A stretch of DNA of 64,000 nucleotides, from positions 248,001-312,000 of the forward strand of contig NZ_JAKGTH010000006.1 in the NCBI RefSeq assembly GCF_021568705.1, written 5' to 3'. Origin of the DNA: Gillisia lutea (GTDB taxonomy: Bacteria > Bacteroidota > Bacteroidia > Flavobacteriales > Flavobacteriaceae). The translations under genes were made by a program, and so were the position numbers. A model generated the notes under the pieces. It did not search any database. It was not told the DNA's origin and saw only the letters and a program-made list of their open reading frames with translations. Positions 45,048 to 53,976 of this stretch are shown one piece after another. How positions within the stretch are numbered: position 1 is the stretch's first letter; each line of letters begins with the position of its first letter.

Positions 45048-45069
45048 AATCTATAAAAATCTAAACAAA

Positions 45070-46512
45070 ATGATAAAAGCTAAAATTGCTGAATTGCTTA
45101 ACAGCAATCAATTTTTACAGGAAGTTGAAGTTAAAGGATGGGTACGTTCTTTTAGAAGTAATCGTTTTATAGCGGTTAATGACGGCTCTACCATCAATAA
45201 TTTACAATGTGTTATAGATTTTGAAAATACTAAAGAAGAAATTCTTAAGCGAATTACGGTTGGTGCAGCCGTAAAGATTACCGGTACCTTAAAGGAAAGT
45301 TTAGGAAGTCAGCAAAGCGTTGAAGTGGAAGTGAAATCGGTAGAAATTTTAGGAGACGCAAATCCTGAAGAAGTAAAACTCACCATTCTCTCCCCAAAAC
45401 GCCACAGTCTGGAAAAGTTAAGAGAACAAGCACACCTAAGAGTGCGAACCAACACCTTTGGAGCTGTTATGCGTGTGCGTAGCAAGCTATCTTTTGCAGT
45501 ACATAGTTATTTTCAGCAAAACAATTTTCACTATGTAAACACTCCCATTATCACAGGTAGTGATGCTGAAGGGGCTGGAGAAATGTTTAAAGTAACAGCT
45601 TTAGACTTGAAAAATCCTCCTAAAACGGAAGATGGCGAAATCGATTTTAAAAAAGATTTCTTTGGAAAAGAGACAAATCTTACTGTTTCCGGCCAATTAG
45701 AGGCTGAAACTTTCGCTTTAGCACTTGGGCAGGTGTATACCTTTGGTCCTACTTTTAGAGCTGAAAACTCTAACACCTCTCGTCATTTAGCCGAATTCTG
45801 GATGATAGAGCCAGAAGTGGCTTTTAACGATCTAGATGCCAATATGGATCTTGCGGAAGATTTCATTAAATACGTGGTAAACTACGTATTGGAGAATTGT
45901 AAGGATGATCTTGCATTTCTTGAGACTAGATTAGAAAACGAAGAGAAAACAAAACCAATGGATGAGCGTAGCGAAATGAGCCTGCTCAAAAAACTGGAAT
46001 TTGTTACAGAGAATAATTTTAAAAGAGTTAGTTATACCGAGGCTATAGACATCCTTAAGAACTCGAAACCAAATAAGAAAAAGAAATTCCAATATCCTAT
46101 TGAAGAATGGGGAGCCGATCTACAGAGCGAGCACGAGCGTTTTCTAGTTGAAAAACACTTTAAATGCCCTGTGATATTATTTGATTATCCGGCAAACATC
46201 AAAGCCTTTTACATGCGCTTAAATGAAGATGGAAAGACAGTTCGCGCAATGGATATCCTTTTCCCTGGAATTGGAGAAATTGTTGGAGGTTCTCAAAGAG
46301 AAGAGCGTCTGGATGTGTTACAGGATAAAATGAAAGCCTTAGATATCGATGAAAAAGAACTTTGGTGGTATTTAGACACCAGAAGATTTGGAACCTGTGT
46401 ACATAGCGGATTTGGTCTCGGATTTGAAAGACTTGTGTTATTTGTAACTGGAATGGCCAATATTAGAGACGTGATCCCATTTCCTCGTACCCCACAAAAC
46501 GCTGAATTTTAA
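45070..46512 (+). CDS. asnS: Asparagine--tRNA ligase
   Basis: A 480 aa class II synthetase charging tRNA-Asn. The N-terminal OB-fold anticodon-binding domain (about 1-110) is followed by the catalytic domain: motif 2 in TFRAENSNTSRHLAEFWMIEPE, and motif 3 GFGLGFERLVLFVTG near the C-terminus. AsnRS-type insertion residues and length fit AsnRS better than AspRS. Own promoter, followed after 10 bases by the pseudouridine synthase. Confidence 0.97.
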   Translation: MIKAKIAELLNSNQFLQEVEVKGWVRSFRSNRFIAVNDGSTINNLQCVIDFENTKEEILKRITVGAAVKITGTLKESLGSQQSVEVEVKSVEILGDANPEEVKLTILSPKRHSLEKLREQAHLRVRTNTFGAVMRVRSKLSFAVHSYFQQNNFHYVNTPIITGSDAEGAGEMFKVTALDLKNPPKTEDGEIDFKKDFFGKETNLTVSGQLEAETFALALGQVYTFGPTFRAENSNTSRHLAEFWMIEPEVAFNDLDANMDLAEDFIKYVVNYVLENCKDDLAFLETRLENEEKTKPMDERSEMSLLKKLEFVTENNFKRVSYTEAIDILKNSKPNKKKKFQYPIEEWGADLQSEHERFLVEKHFKCPVILFDYPANIKAFYMRLNEDGKTVRAMDILFPGIGEIVGGSQREERLDVLQDKMKALDIDEKELWWYLDTRRFGTCVHSGFGLGFERLVLFVTGMANIRDVIPFPRTPQNAEF

Positions 46513-46522
46513 TTCTACACAC

Positions 46523-47380
46523 GTGAAAGTACTGGAAACGCATATAGTTCCTGCAATGGATAAAGAAATTCGATTGCAGGAATATGCGCCTGGTATATTT
46601 TATGCCATCACCACCAAGAGTGGCATTAAAAAGGCCATAAAACGAGAAGAAATTCTTATTGATGGTAAAATTGCTCAAACTTCCGATTGGGTAAAGGAAA
46701 ATCAAAAAATTGAACTTTTACAGCAAAAGGTAAGCCCCAAAAAGATCTTTCAACTTAAACTGGAAGTGATCTTCGAAGATGAGTATTTCGCGATAGTTAA
46801 TAAACCATCAGGTTATCCTACCAGTGGAAATTACTTCAAAACTATAGAAAATGCGCTTCCTTTCAACTTAGAGAAAAGCAATAAGCAAGATGCACTTCCT
46901 TACCCGTTGCCGGTGCATCGATTAGATAATCCTACCAGTGGATTATTGGCTATCGCTAAAACCCGAGCGGCACAAATCACTTTAAATTCTTATTTTGAAA
47001 CTAAGGAAATTCGAAAGATCTACGTAGCTCTCGTACATGGTCACACCCCTGAAACATTATCGCTAACAACTAATATTGACGAGAAGTCTGCTTTAACTAA
47101 ATTAAAGACCCTTCGTCACTTTAACTTTAAAGACCAAGAATATTCTCTCGTTGAACTCAGTCCTGAAACCGGAAGAACGCATCAACTCAGAATACATTTA
47201 GCTTCACATAATTTTCCTATTGTGGGTGAAAAACAGTACGCTAACAACGAAAATGATTTTAAAAATAAAGGATTGTTTTTAGCAGCAGTAGGTTTAAAAC
47301 TAAATCACCCTATACATTATAAAGAGCTGACTTTCAGCATAGATTTACCGGCAAAATTTAAAAAAGCAATCTCTTTTTAA
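46523..47380 (+). CDS. RluA-family pseudouridine synthase
   Basis: A 285 aa enzyme. An S4-like N-terminal region (IKKAIKREEILIDGKIAQTSDW) precedes the catalytic domain with HRLDNPTSGLLAIAKT, whose Asp is the catalytic residue, and ETGRTHQLRIHLAS. The RNA target (rRNA or tRNA uridine) is not predictable. The start is probably GTG at 46523, 11 bases after the asnS stop; an ATG at 46556 is an alternative that removes only 11 residues. Confidence 0.9.
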   Translation: MKVLETHIVPAMDKEIRLQEYAPGIFYAITTKSGIKKAIKREEILIDGKIAQTSDWVKENQKIELLQQKVSPKKIFQLKLEVIFEDEYFAIVNKPSGYPTSGNYFKTIENALPFNLEKSNKQDALPYPLPVHRLDNPTSGLLAIAKTRAAQITLNSYFETKEIRKIYVALVHGHTPETLSLTTNIDEKSALTKLKTLRHFNFKDQEYSLVELSPETGRTHQLRIHLASHNFPIVGEKQYANNENDFKNKGLFLAAVGLKLNHPIHYKELTFSIDLPAKFKKAISF

Positions 47381-47455
47381 GCATCATCTTACTTCTTAAC
47401 AAAAATTTATCAAAAGCATCTTTAATGCCAAAGCAAGTTTAGCATTGTTTTTGCT

Positions 47456-47463
47456 TATTTTTG
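47456..47463 (+). promoter_or_regulatory. Bacteroidota -7 box for rpoN
   Basis: TATTTTTG, 29 bases before the rpoN ATG, in the 112-base gap after the pseudouridine synthase. Confidence 0.45.
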
Positions 47464-47492
47464 TTATACTAGATTAGTGCAATCAACCATAT

Positions 47493-48950
47493 ATGCTAAA
47501 ACAGCAATTAAATTTTAAATTATCTCAAAAGCTATCTCCTCAACAAATCCAGTTGATGAAGCTTATCCAGCTACCTACACAAGCCTTTGAACAGCGTATA
47601 AAGCAGGAACTGGAAGAAAACCCTGCGCTCGAGGACGGAAAGGAAGATCTGGATGCCGAGTTTGATGATGAATTCTCGAATGATGAGTATGAGAATGAGT
47701 ATGATGATTCAAAAGAATCTGAAATCGATGTGGATGATTATTTGAGTGATGATGAGATTCCTGAGTATAGACTTCAGGCAAACAACTATAGCGCAGACGA
47801 TGAAGATAAACAGGTGCCATACGCCTCTGGAACTTCTTTCTCTCAACATTTAAAATCTCAGCTAAGCACTTTTCGATTAAATGAAGCTGAAAAAGAAATA
47901 GCTGAATTTCTTGTTGGAAGCGTTGATGAAAGTGGCTATATAAGAAGAAGCATTCAAGATATAGTAGATGATCTGGCCTTTACTCAAAATATCTATACAG
48001 ATGAAGAAACTGTTCTCAAAGTCCTTAAAAAGGTACAAGAACTAGATCCGGCTGGGGTTGGCGCCAGATCTTTACAAGAATGTTTACTTCTTCAGTTAAA
48101 TAGAAAGGAGCCAACCAAAAAGGTTTCTTTAGCAACAGACCTTTTAGAGAAATCATTTGATCATTTCAGCAAGAAGCATTATTCCAAATTGTTAAGCAAA
48201 CACGACATTTCTGAGGATGAGCTGCGTGAGGCTATTGATGTTATAGAGCATTTAAACCCTAAACCAGGAGGGACGTTCTCAGGAAACATGAGAATGGTGG
48301 AGCATGTGATTCCCGATTTTACCATCAAAATTGTTGATGGGGAACTTGAGCTATCCTTAAATAGCAGAAATGCGCCGGAAATGCATATTTCCAATGATTA
48401 TAACAATATGCTGAAAGGTTACAAAGAATCTAAGGAAAAGACCAAGGCCCAGAAAGATGCCGTGATGTTTATTAAACAAAAACTGGATTCAGCTAAATGG
48501 TTTATAGAAGCCATAAAACAGCGCCAGCAAACGTTAATGATTACTATGAGCGCCATCATGAACTATCAGAAAGAATATTTTCTTACAGGGGATGAACGCA
48601 ATTTAAGACCTATGATCTTAAAGGATATAGCCGATGAAATAGGCATGGATGTTTCTACAGTTTCCCGAGTTGCAAATAGCAAATATGTAGATACTCCATA
48701 CGGAACCAAACTTATAAAAGAGTTCTTTTCCGAATCTATGAAGAACGTACAGGGAGAGGATGTTTCTACAAGAGAGATTAAGAAGATCTTAGAGATATCA
48801 ATTGAGGAAGAAGACAAAAGAAAACCTCTAACCGATGATAAGTTAGCTAAGTTGCTTAAGGAGAAAGGCTATCCTATTGCACGAAGAACCGTGGCAAAAT
48901 ACAGAGAACAACTCGATATACCAGTAGCAAGAATGAGAAAAGAAATTTAA
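47493..48950 (+). CDS. rpoN: RNA polymerase sigma-54 factor
   Basis: A 485 aa sigma-54. Region I, Gln/Leu-rich (LSPQQIQLMKLIQLP), contacts activators. An acidic region II follows (long Asp/Glu run at about 47-95). The core-binding region III and HTH (DIADEIGMDVSTVSRVANSKYV) come next, and the RpoN box ARRTVAKYRE at 463-472 reads the -24 element. It directs RNA polymerase to -24/-12 promoters with AAA+ activators, none of which is in this window. It overlaps the next gene by one base (TAATG). Confidence 0.96.
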   Translation: MLKQQLNFKLSQKLSPQQIQLMKLIQLPTQAFEQRIKQELEENPALEDGKEDLDAEFDDEFSNDEYENEYDDSKESEIDVDDYLSDDEIPEYRLQANNYSADDEDKQVPYASGTSFSQHLKSQLSTFRLNEAEKEIAEFLVGSVDESGYIRRSIQDIVDDLAFTQNIYTDEETVLKVLKKVQELDPAGVGARSLQECLLLQLNRKEPTKKVSLATDLLEKSFDHFSKKHYSKLLSKHDISEDELREAIDVIEHLNPKPGGTFSGNMRMVEHVIPDFTIKIVDGELELSLNSRNAPEMHISNDYNNMLKGYKESKEKTKAQKDAVMFIKQKLDSAKWFIEAIKQRQQTLMITMSAIMNYQKEYFLTGDERNLRPMILKDIADEIGMDVSTVSRVANSKYVDTPYGTKLIKEFFSESMKNVQGEDVSTREIKKILEISIEEEDKRKPLTDDKLAKLLKEKGYPIARRTVAKYREQLDIPVARMRKEI

Positions 48951-49555
48951 TGAAGGCTTTAATAAAAAGTGCCTCCTATATCTTTCATCCACTATGGATG
49001 CCATTTTTAGGAACCTTGTTTTATTTCACATTTTCTCCAAGATTCTTTCCCCTACCTCTTATAAAAGCAAAACTTCTGGCCATAGCCATTACAACGCTTT
49101 TTATTCCCATCGTTTTTTATTATCTCCTCAAGAATTTAGGTAAAGCATCGTCATTCTTTTTAAAAGATGTGAAAGAAAGAAGATGGCCACTTTTCTTTTA
49201 TATCTTACTCTTAGGCTTAAATTTATACCAAATTCTGAATGTTTATAATTACCCAGTATTATATTATTTTTTTGTTGGTATATTATTTTCCATTCTAACA
49301 GCCTTTATTTTAGCCTGGCTAAAGTTTAAAGTAAGCTTACATATGATTGGACACAGCGGGTTTCTTATGTTCGTTATAGCCATGAGTATTTATTTCAAGC
49401 TAAACCTTATATATTTTATTGCTCTAACAATTGTAGCCTTAGGCCTCACCGCCACTTCCCGACTTCAACTAAAAGCACATACAGTAACCGAATTGTTTGC
49501 AGGATTTTTTATTGGGCTTCTCCCACAAATTATCGTTTTTAATTACTGGCTATAA
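48950..49555 (+). CDS. PAP2-like integral membrane protein
   Basis: A 201 aa protein with about six membrane segments. The pieces MIGHSGFLM and ATSRLQLKAHTVTELFAGFFIG resemble PAP2 motifs 2 and 3 (SGH and SRxxxxxHxxxE/D), so a relation to lipid phosphatases is likely, though motif 1 is not clear. It is translationally coupled to rpoN by TAATG. It ends in a 6-base tail-to-tail overlap with porT. Confidence 0.75.
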   Translation: MKALIKSASYIFHPLWMPFLGTLFYFTFSPRFFPLPLIKAKLLAIAITTLFIPIVFYYLLKNLGKASSFFLKDVKERRWPLFFYILLLGLNLYQILNVYNYPVLYYFFVGILFSILTAFILAWLKFKVSLHMIGHSGFLMFVIAMSIYFKLNLIYFIALTIVALGLTATSRLQLKAHTVTELFAGFFIGLLPQIIVFNYWL

Positions 49556-50251
49556 AATATAGAACATTAAGCCCACTTTGAAAGTGGTAATTCCTATTTC
49601 CGAATCATTTAATGTAGCATCCTTAAAGAATGGATTTAGGCTATAATAAATATGAAAATTGAAAGTATTGTAACCAAAGGTAAATGTAGTACCAATTCTA
49701 AACCTATCTAATTCCGGAAGTTCGGTTTGAGTAACCTTATTACCAGGCTGTTTAAAGACTGATTTAAAGTGATAGACATAACCTAAGCGTAGCCCCGTAT
49801 AAACTCTCCAGAACTTATAAGAATCAGCCGTAGAGCTGCGCCAGCGAAACTCCAATGGAGCTTCGATTAATTGCGTGGTAAAACGATTGGTATCATAATC
49901 CACTTCAGGATCCCTCAAATTTCTAAAAATAGTGTTACCAGCATCATCTTCACCAATAAATAATTCCTGTCCATACGTATTTATAGACCAACCAAGACCA
50001 GCACCTATAGCGACATTTCTTCTTTTATTTATTGGAAAATCTCTGATAAAGCCTAAATGTAAACCTCCTGAAAAACTGGACTGCGACACTGTTTCCGGCA
50101 GATCGCTCAAAAGATGAAATGTAAGTCCTACATAGAACTGATCTTCTCTATAAAGACTGTCTACAACCGCGGGAATGGAGTCTTTATCATCTTGAGCATA
50201 CGCGAAGCTTCCGAAGCTGATAAATAATAAAAGAAAGAAGATTATTCTCAT
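49550..50251 (-). CDS. porT: PorT-family outer-membrane beta-barrel protein (T9SS)
   Basis: A 233 aa exported protein: signal peptide (..FGSFAYAQ) and then alternating amphipathic strands (YVGLTFHLLSDLP, FSGGLHLGFIRDFPINK, VAIGAGLGWSIN, LRLGYVYHF, SEIGITTFKVGLMFYIL), a small beta-barrel of the PorT type. PorT is needed for type IX secretion in related bacteria. It lies just downstream of the ExbB/ExbD operon and behind a terminator, so it has its own transcript. General outer-membrane porin-like families are the alternative. Confidence 0.82.
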   Translation of the reverse strand: MRIIFFLLLFISFGSFAYAQDDKDSIPAVVDSLYREDQFYVGLTFHLLSDLPETVSQSSFSGGLHLGFIRDFPINKRRNVAIGAGLGWSINTYGQELFIGEDDAGNTIFRNLRDPEVDYDTNRFTTQLIEAPLEFRWRSSTADSYKFWRVYTGLRLGYVYHFKSVFKQPGNKVTQTELPELDRFRIGTTFTFGYNTFNFHIYYSLNPFFKDATLNDSEIGITTFKVGLMFYIL

Positions 50252-50295
50252 TAGATTATTGGTAGTTTATATATCAACAAAGGTTTATAAATATA

Positions 50296-50336
50296 AAAAA
50301 ACATCCCTCCCGTAACTAAACGAGAGGGATGTTTTT
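50296..50336 (-). terminator. Terminator of the ExbB/ExbD operon
   Basis: ACATCCCTC (50301-50309) pairs with GAGGGATGT (50324-50332), with an added CGT/ACG inner pairing; the minus-strand tail is TTTTTTTAT. 21 bases after the last ExbD stop. Confidence 0.8.
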
Positions 50337-50356
50337 ATAAACAGTAATTAAATTAT

Positions 50357-50833
50357 TTAATTCTTACTTACTTCCCCGGTACGGGTAGTATAGTTTATTT
50401 TAAGTGCTTCAGCTTTACGAAGTTCTTGTTTGATATCTGAAACTAATCCCATATTGGTTTCAACATCTACTTTTAAAGCAGTAGTTAAATATGGAACCAA
50501 TTCTTCACGCTTAGATTCTCTTTCAGCATAAATGAATTGTTGTACTTCAGAAACTTTAGCAAATTTATCGTTTAACTGTATACGAGCTTCTGTCCCTGCA
50601 CTTTGTTGATAACGCGGACTTGGTTTACCTGCATAGATATACATCACCAAATCTTTTTTATCCAGCTTTTCTACCTGATCGGCATAAGGCAATTTGTTTT
50701 GTACCATTAAGGTATTTTGACGCATTACCGTAGCAACCATAAAAAAGAAGAGCAGCATAAAAACGATATCCGGAAGAGAGGCCGTACTAATAGCCGGTAA
50801 CTCACCACCTTTTTTCTTTTTAAATTTAGACAT
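50357..50833 (-). CDS. exbD: ExbD/TolR-family protein (second copy)
   Basis: A 158 aa inner-membrane protein with a cytoplasmic start, one membrane helix (ISTASLPDIVFMLLFFFMVAT; the conserved Asp is in the helix) and a periplasmic domain. ExbD works with ExbB to pass proton-motive energy to TonB. It is the last gene of ExbB-unknown-ExbD-ExbD, 33 bases after the first ExbD. Its periplasmic part is shorter and less Cys-bearing than that of the neighbour. Confidence 0.93.
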   Translation of the reverse strand: MSKFKKKKGGELPAISTASLPDIVFMLLFFFMVATVMRQNTLMVQNKLPYADQVEKLDKKDLVMYIYAGKPSPRYQQSAGTEARIQLNDKFAKVSEVQQFIYAERESKREELVPYLTTALKVDVETNMGLVSDIKQELRKAEALKINYTTRTGEVSKN

Positions 50834-50866
50834 ATCTTGATTTAAATTTTATTGTTCTTAATGCTA

Positions 50867-51475
50867 CTAACCTTTAGGTTCTGCCTCAGATAATTTTTGA
50901 GGATACATCTCCTTGATTGTATTAACACGTTCCTCTAACTGGGCTTTATTACCTTTAAAGTTAGGATCGTTAAGATTCCCTTCCATCTCGGTAAAATCTT
51001 TACCGTACATTCTTCGAGCTTCTCTATTTCTCAACATATTATAGGCAGCTACCAATTCGTTCTGAACAGAAATATAAGTTCTATATTCTGTCTTACGATC
51101 GTTCACTAAAGAAATAATAGCTTTTTCAGGATTATCAGAAGAAGTAGGGTCTTTTGCACCCTGACAGTAAGTACACGCGTCGTCTCCTGTTCCTGCACCA
51201 TTATCTAAAAAGTCCATTGCAGCTTTACGCAGATCCTTCAGTTGCATTAGCTCATCTTCTACTAGTAAATCATTGTTTCTATTAACAATAACAGTAAAAA
51301 TGTTCTTTTGCTTAATAACCGGAGGCTCCACATTCTCGTCTTGTATAGGGGGCAATTTACGGCTGATTCCCCTATCGGTCTCAATTGTTGTAGTTACCAA
51401 GAAGAAAATTAATAGCAAGAATGCTATATCGGCCATAGAACCGGCATTAACTTCTGGCGCTGATCTTTTAGCCAT
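50867..51475 (-). CDS. exbD: ExbD/TolR-family protein (first copy)
   Basis: A 202 aa ExbD-like protein: one membrane helix (AGSMADIAFLLLIFFLVTTT, Asp in the helix) and a longer periplasmic domain with a CTYCQ pair absent from the second copy. Two unequal ExbD proteins with one ExbB is the usual Bacteroidota layout. The gene starts 3 bases after the unknown 145-aa membrane protein. Confidence 0.93.
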   Translation of the reverse strand: MAKRSAPEVNAGSMADIAFLLLIFFLVTTTIETDRGISRKLPPIQDENVEPPVIKQKNIFTVIVNRNNDLLVEDELMQLKDLRKAAMDFLDNGAGTGDDACTYCQGAKDPTSSDNPEKAIISLVNDRKTEYRTYISVQNELVAAYNMLRNREARRMYGKDFTEMEGNLNDPNFKGNKAQLEERVNTIKEMYPQKLSEAEPKG

Positions 51476-51478
51476 AAT

Positions 51479-51916
51479 TTATTTTATTAATTTTCTGATC
51501 CCAGAAAGAACCATTGCTCCAACGGCAATAATTGCAAGGATATAAAAAACAACCAATCCAGCACCTACCCAGTGATCTCCACTTGCAGATAAGGTTGTAC
51601 CGTCTTTTAATTCCAATTGAGTTCCATCGGTAAGAACATACGCCACAACAACGATTAAAGCAAAAGCTCCAACTGAAATAAGCGTATTCTTAATGTTTCC
51701 ACTAAACAATCCTTTGATCACAAAGAATGCTACAATTACTAATGTTATTGCAAACACTATATAAGTAACGTACATCATTGGATCTAGCATGCTACTCTGC
51801 AAATCGGCCGAAGCGTCAATTGCATCATCACCAGCCATAATAATTCTTCCCAAAAGGATAAGACCTATTACGCCAATAACCAGCGCTATGTATTTTAATA
51901 TTTTATGTACATTCAT
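51479..51916 (-). CDS. Membrane protein of unknown function within the ExbB/ExbD operon
   Basis: A 145 aa protein with four hydrophobic segments (about 7-25, 47-68, 78-96 and 118-138) and a short charged loop. I do not recognise a family with a known job. It sits between exbB (3 bases before) and exbD (3 bases after), so it is tightly co-translated with the motor genes and may be a structural part or stability factor of this motor complex. Confidence 0.85.
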   Translation of the reverse strand: MNVHKILKYIALVIGVIGLILLGRIIMAGDDAIDASADLQSSMLDPMMYVTYIVFAITLVIVAFFVIKGLFSGNIKNTLISVGAFALIVVVAYVLTDGTQLELKDGTTLSASGDHWVGAGLVVFYILAIIAVGAMVLSGIRKLIK

Positions 51917-51919
51917 TTC

Positions 51920-52717
51920 TTAGATTCTTTTTCTGTTTTTGTAATCAACAAGCATATCAATTAAAGTGATAGAAGCATCTTCCATATCGTTAACGATACT
52001 ATCAATTTTAGCGATGATATAGTTGTAGAAAACCTGAAGTATAATTGCAACGATCAAACCAAATACTGTGGTAAGAAGTGCTACTTTAATACCTCCTGCT
52101 ACCAAAGATGGCTGCATATCTCCTGCTGCTTCAATCTTATCAAAAGCCTGAATCATCCCGATTACAGTACCCATGAAACCAAGCATAGGAGCTAAAGCGA
52201 TAAATAAAGAAACCCAAGATACGTTTTTCTCTAATTGTCCCATTTGCACACCTCCGTAAGCAACAACAGCTTTTTCAGCTGCTTCAATGCTCTCGTCTGC
52301 ACGATCTAAACCTTGGTAGTAAATAGAAGCTACAGGTCCTTTTGTATTTCTACAAACTTCCTTAGCTGCTTCAATTCCACCGCTGTTTAATGCATCTTCT
52401 ACATCTTGTGCTAACTTCTTAGTGTTAGTAGTAGAAAGGTTTAAAAAGATAATTCTCTCTATGGCGATGGCCAAACCAAGAATTAAACATAAAAGAACGA
52501 TCCCCATAAATCCGGCTCCTCCTTCTATAAAACGTTTTTTAAGTTCTTGGTGAAAACCTAAAGATTCTTCCTCTTGTACGTCGAGGGCTGCTTCGTCATC
52601 TTGAACAAAATTTACGATGGTATTTGGCAGTGTATTCACATAGTTTGTCGCATTTACTTTTGCGGCTCCAAATAACATAATCGAAGCGATTACCAAAGTT
52701 GAAAATAATCTTTTCAT
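51920..52717 (-). CDS. exbB: MotA/TolQ/ExbB proton channel family protein
   Basis: A 265 aa inner-membrane protein: a hydrophobic signal-like start (MKRLFSTLVIASIMLFGAAKVNA), an acidic periplasmic stretch, then the family's three-helix core with VSLFIALAPMLGFMGTVIGMIQAFDKIEAAGD, the conserved proton-channel block. It leads the operon ending in two ExbD genes and should energise TonB receptors such as the SusC and the second receptor in this window. Confidence 0.92.
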   Translation of the reverse strand: MKRLFSTLVIASIMLFGAAKVNATNYVNTLPNTIVNFVQDDEAALDVQEEESLGFHQELKKRFIEGGAGFMGIVLLCLILGLAIAIERIIFLNLSTTNTKKLAQDVEDALNSGGIEAAKEVCRNTKGPVASIYYQGLDRADESIEAAEKAVVAYGGVQMGQLEKNVSWVSLFIALAPMLGFMGTVIGMIQAFDKIEAAGDMQPSLVAGGIKVALLTTVFGLIVAIILQVFYNYIIAKIDSIVNDMEDASITLIDMLVDYKNRKRI

Positions 52718-52788
52718 TACTGTTTGTCTTAAATTAATTAGTTAAAGGGTTAAAGATATAAAAATATTTTTTTATTAAAAATACTTTG

Positions 52789-52876
52789 CAGAGAGGAAGG
52801 GATTCGAACCCTCGATACGCTTTTGGCGTATACACACTTTCCAGGCGTGCGCCTTCGACCACTCGGCCACCTCTCT
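52789..52876 (-). tRNA. tRNA-Ser(GGA)
   Basis: 88 bases including discriminator G. The acceptor stem is AGAGAGG/CCTCTCT, the anticodon loop CTGGAAA holds GGA, the long variable arm has a 5-bp stem (TACGC/GCGTA), and the T loop is TTCGAAT. Class II shape with GGA means tRNA-Ser. No CCA is encoded. Confidence 0.95.
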
Positions 52877-52947
52877 ATTAAGTAATTCTAAATTGGTGCG
52901 CCAAATAACAAAAAAAAATGTTCACCATCAAATTAGAATCGTTAATT

Positions 52948-53976
52948 TTATAACATTTCCCCACGCAGGGAAGTCTCAAAGATAGTTTTAAATACTTTAG
53001 ATGATAACTCTTTTCCTAAAAGATACATCAATTTTGCTACAGCAGCCTCTGTGGTGATATCTTTACCGGAAACGACTCCTATTTTTTTAAGTTGTGTACT
53101 GGTTTCATATTGGCCCATTGCAACGCTTCCAGCTACACACTGAGTGACATTCACCACCACTAAACCATTGGAAATGTGTTTCTTCAATAGATTTATAAAC
53201 CAGGCATCGGTAGGTGCATTTCCACTACCATAGGTTTCAAGAACAATTCCTTTTAAATTCTTTTTTGAAAGAATATGATCTACGGTACTTTCACTTATCC
53301 CCGGAAACATTTTCAAAACAAGCACATCGTCATTGAAATTAGTATGCAGTTTTGTCTTTTTCCTGCGATTGGTTTTCCAAAGTGCGTTATAATTTACTGA
53401 AAGATGCACCCCAGATTCTGCTAACGGAGGAAAATTCATGGATGAAAATGCCTGAAAATGTTCCGCATTTATCTTGGTAGTTCTGTTTGCCCGGTATAAT
53501 TTATACTCGAAATACAAGCCTACTTCCGAAATAACCGGTCTCCCCTGTTTTTGTAAACCTGCAATTTGAATACTTGTAATAAGATTTTCCTTAGCATCGG
53601 TTCTTAGATCTCCAATGGGCAACTGAGATCCAGTAAAAATGATAGGCTTGGTCAAGTTTTCGAACATAAAGCTTAAAGCAGATGCCGAATAGCTCATAGT
53701 ATCACTTCCATGCAACACAACAAACCCATCATATTGTTCAAATCTATCTTCAATTATTTGAGCTATTTGAATCCAGTAGGCCGGATTCATATTAGATGAG
53801 TCTATTGGATCTTCGAAGCTTATGGTGTCTATAGTATGCTCTAACAATTTGAGCTCGGGAATATTTTGTAATAACTCACTAAAGTTGAACGCTTTTAAAG
53901 CTCCTGTATCAAAATCCTTAATCATACCAATGGTACCACCGGTATAGATCAATAAGATGTTAGACTTTGTTTTCAT
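52948..53976 (-). CDS. ansA: Type I (cytoplasmic) asparaginase
   Basis: A 342 aa enzyme hydrolysing asparagine to aspartate and ammonia. Catalytic motifs are TGGTIG at 12-17 and HGSDTMSYSASAL at about 89-101. No signal peptide, so cytoplasmic. The start ATG overlaps the end of the acyltransferase gene by 17 bases, so both are one transcript. Confidence 0.93.
   Translation of the reverse strand: MKTKSNILLIYTGGTIGMIKDFDTGALKAFNFSELLQNIPELKLLEHTIDTISFEDPIDSSNMNPAYWIQIAQIIEDRFEQYDGFVVLHGSDTMSYSASALSFMFENLTKPIIFTGSQLPIGDLRTDAKENLITSIQIAGLQKQGRPVISEVGLYFEYKLYRANRTTKINAEHFQAFSSMNFPPLAESGVHLSVNYNALWKTNRRKKTKLHTNFNDDVLVLKMFPGISESTVDHILSKKNLKGIVLETYGSGNAPTDAWFINLLKKHISNGLVVVNVTQCVAGSVAMGQYETSTQLKKIGVVSGKDITTEAAVAKLMYLLGKELSSKVFKTIFETSLRGEML

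Noticed and set aside
52929-52947. AAATTA/TAATTT weak inverted repeat between ansA and the tRNA
   Set aside because: Six-base AT-only stem; too weak to call a terminator.
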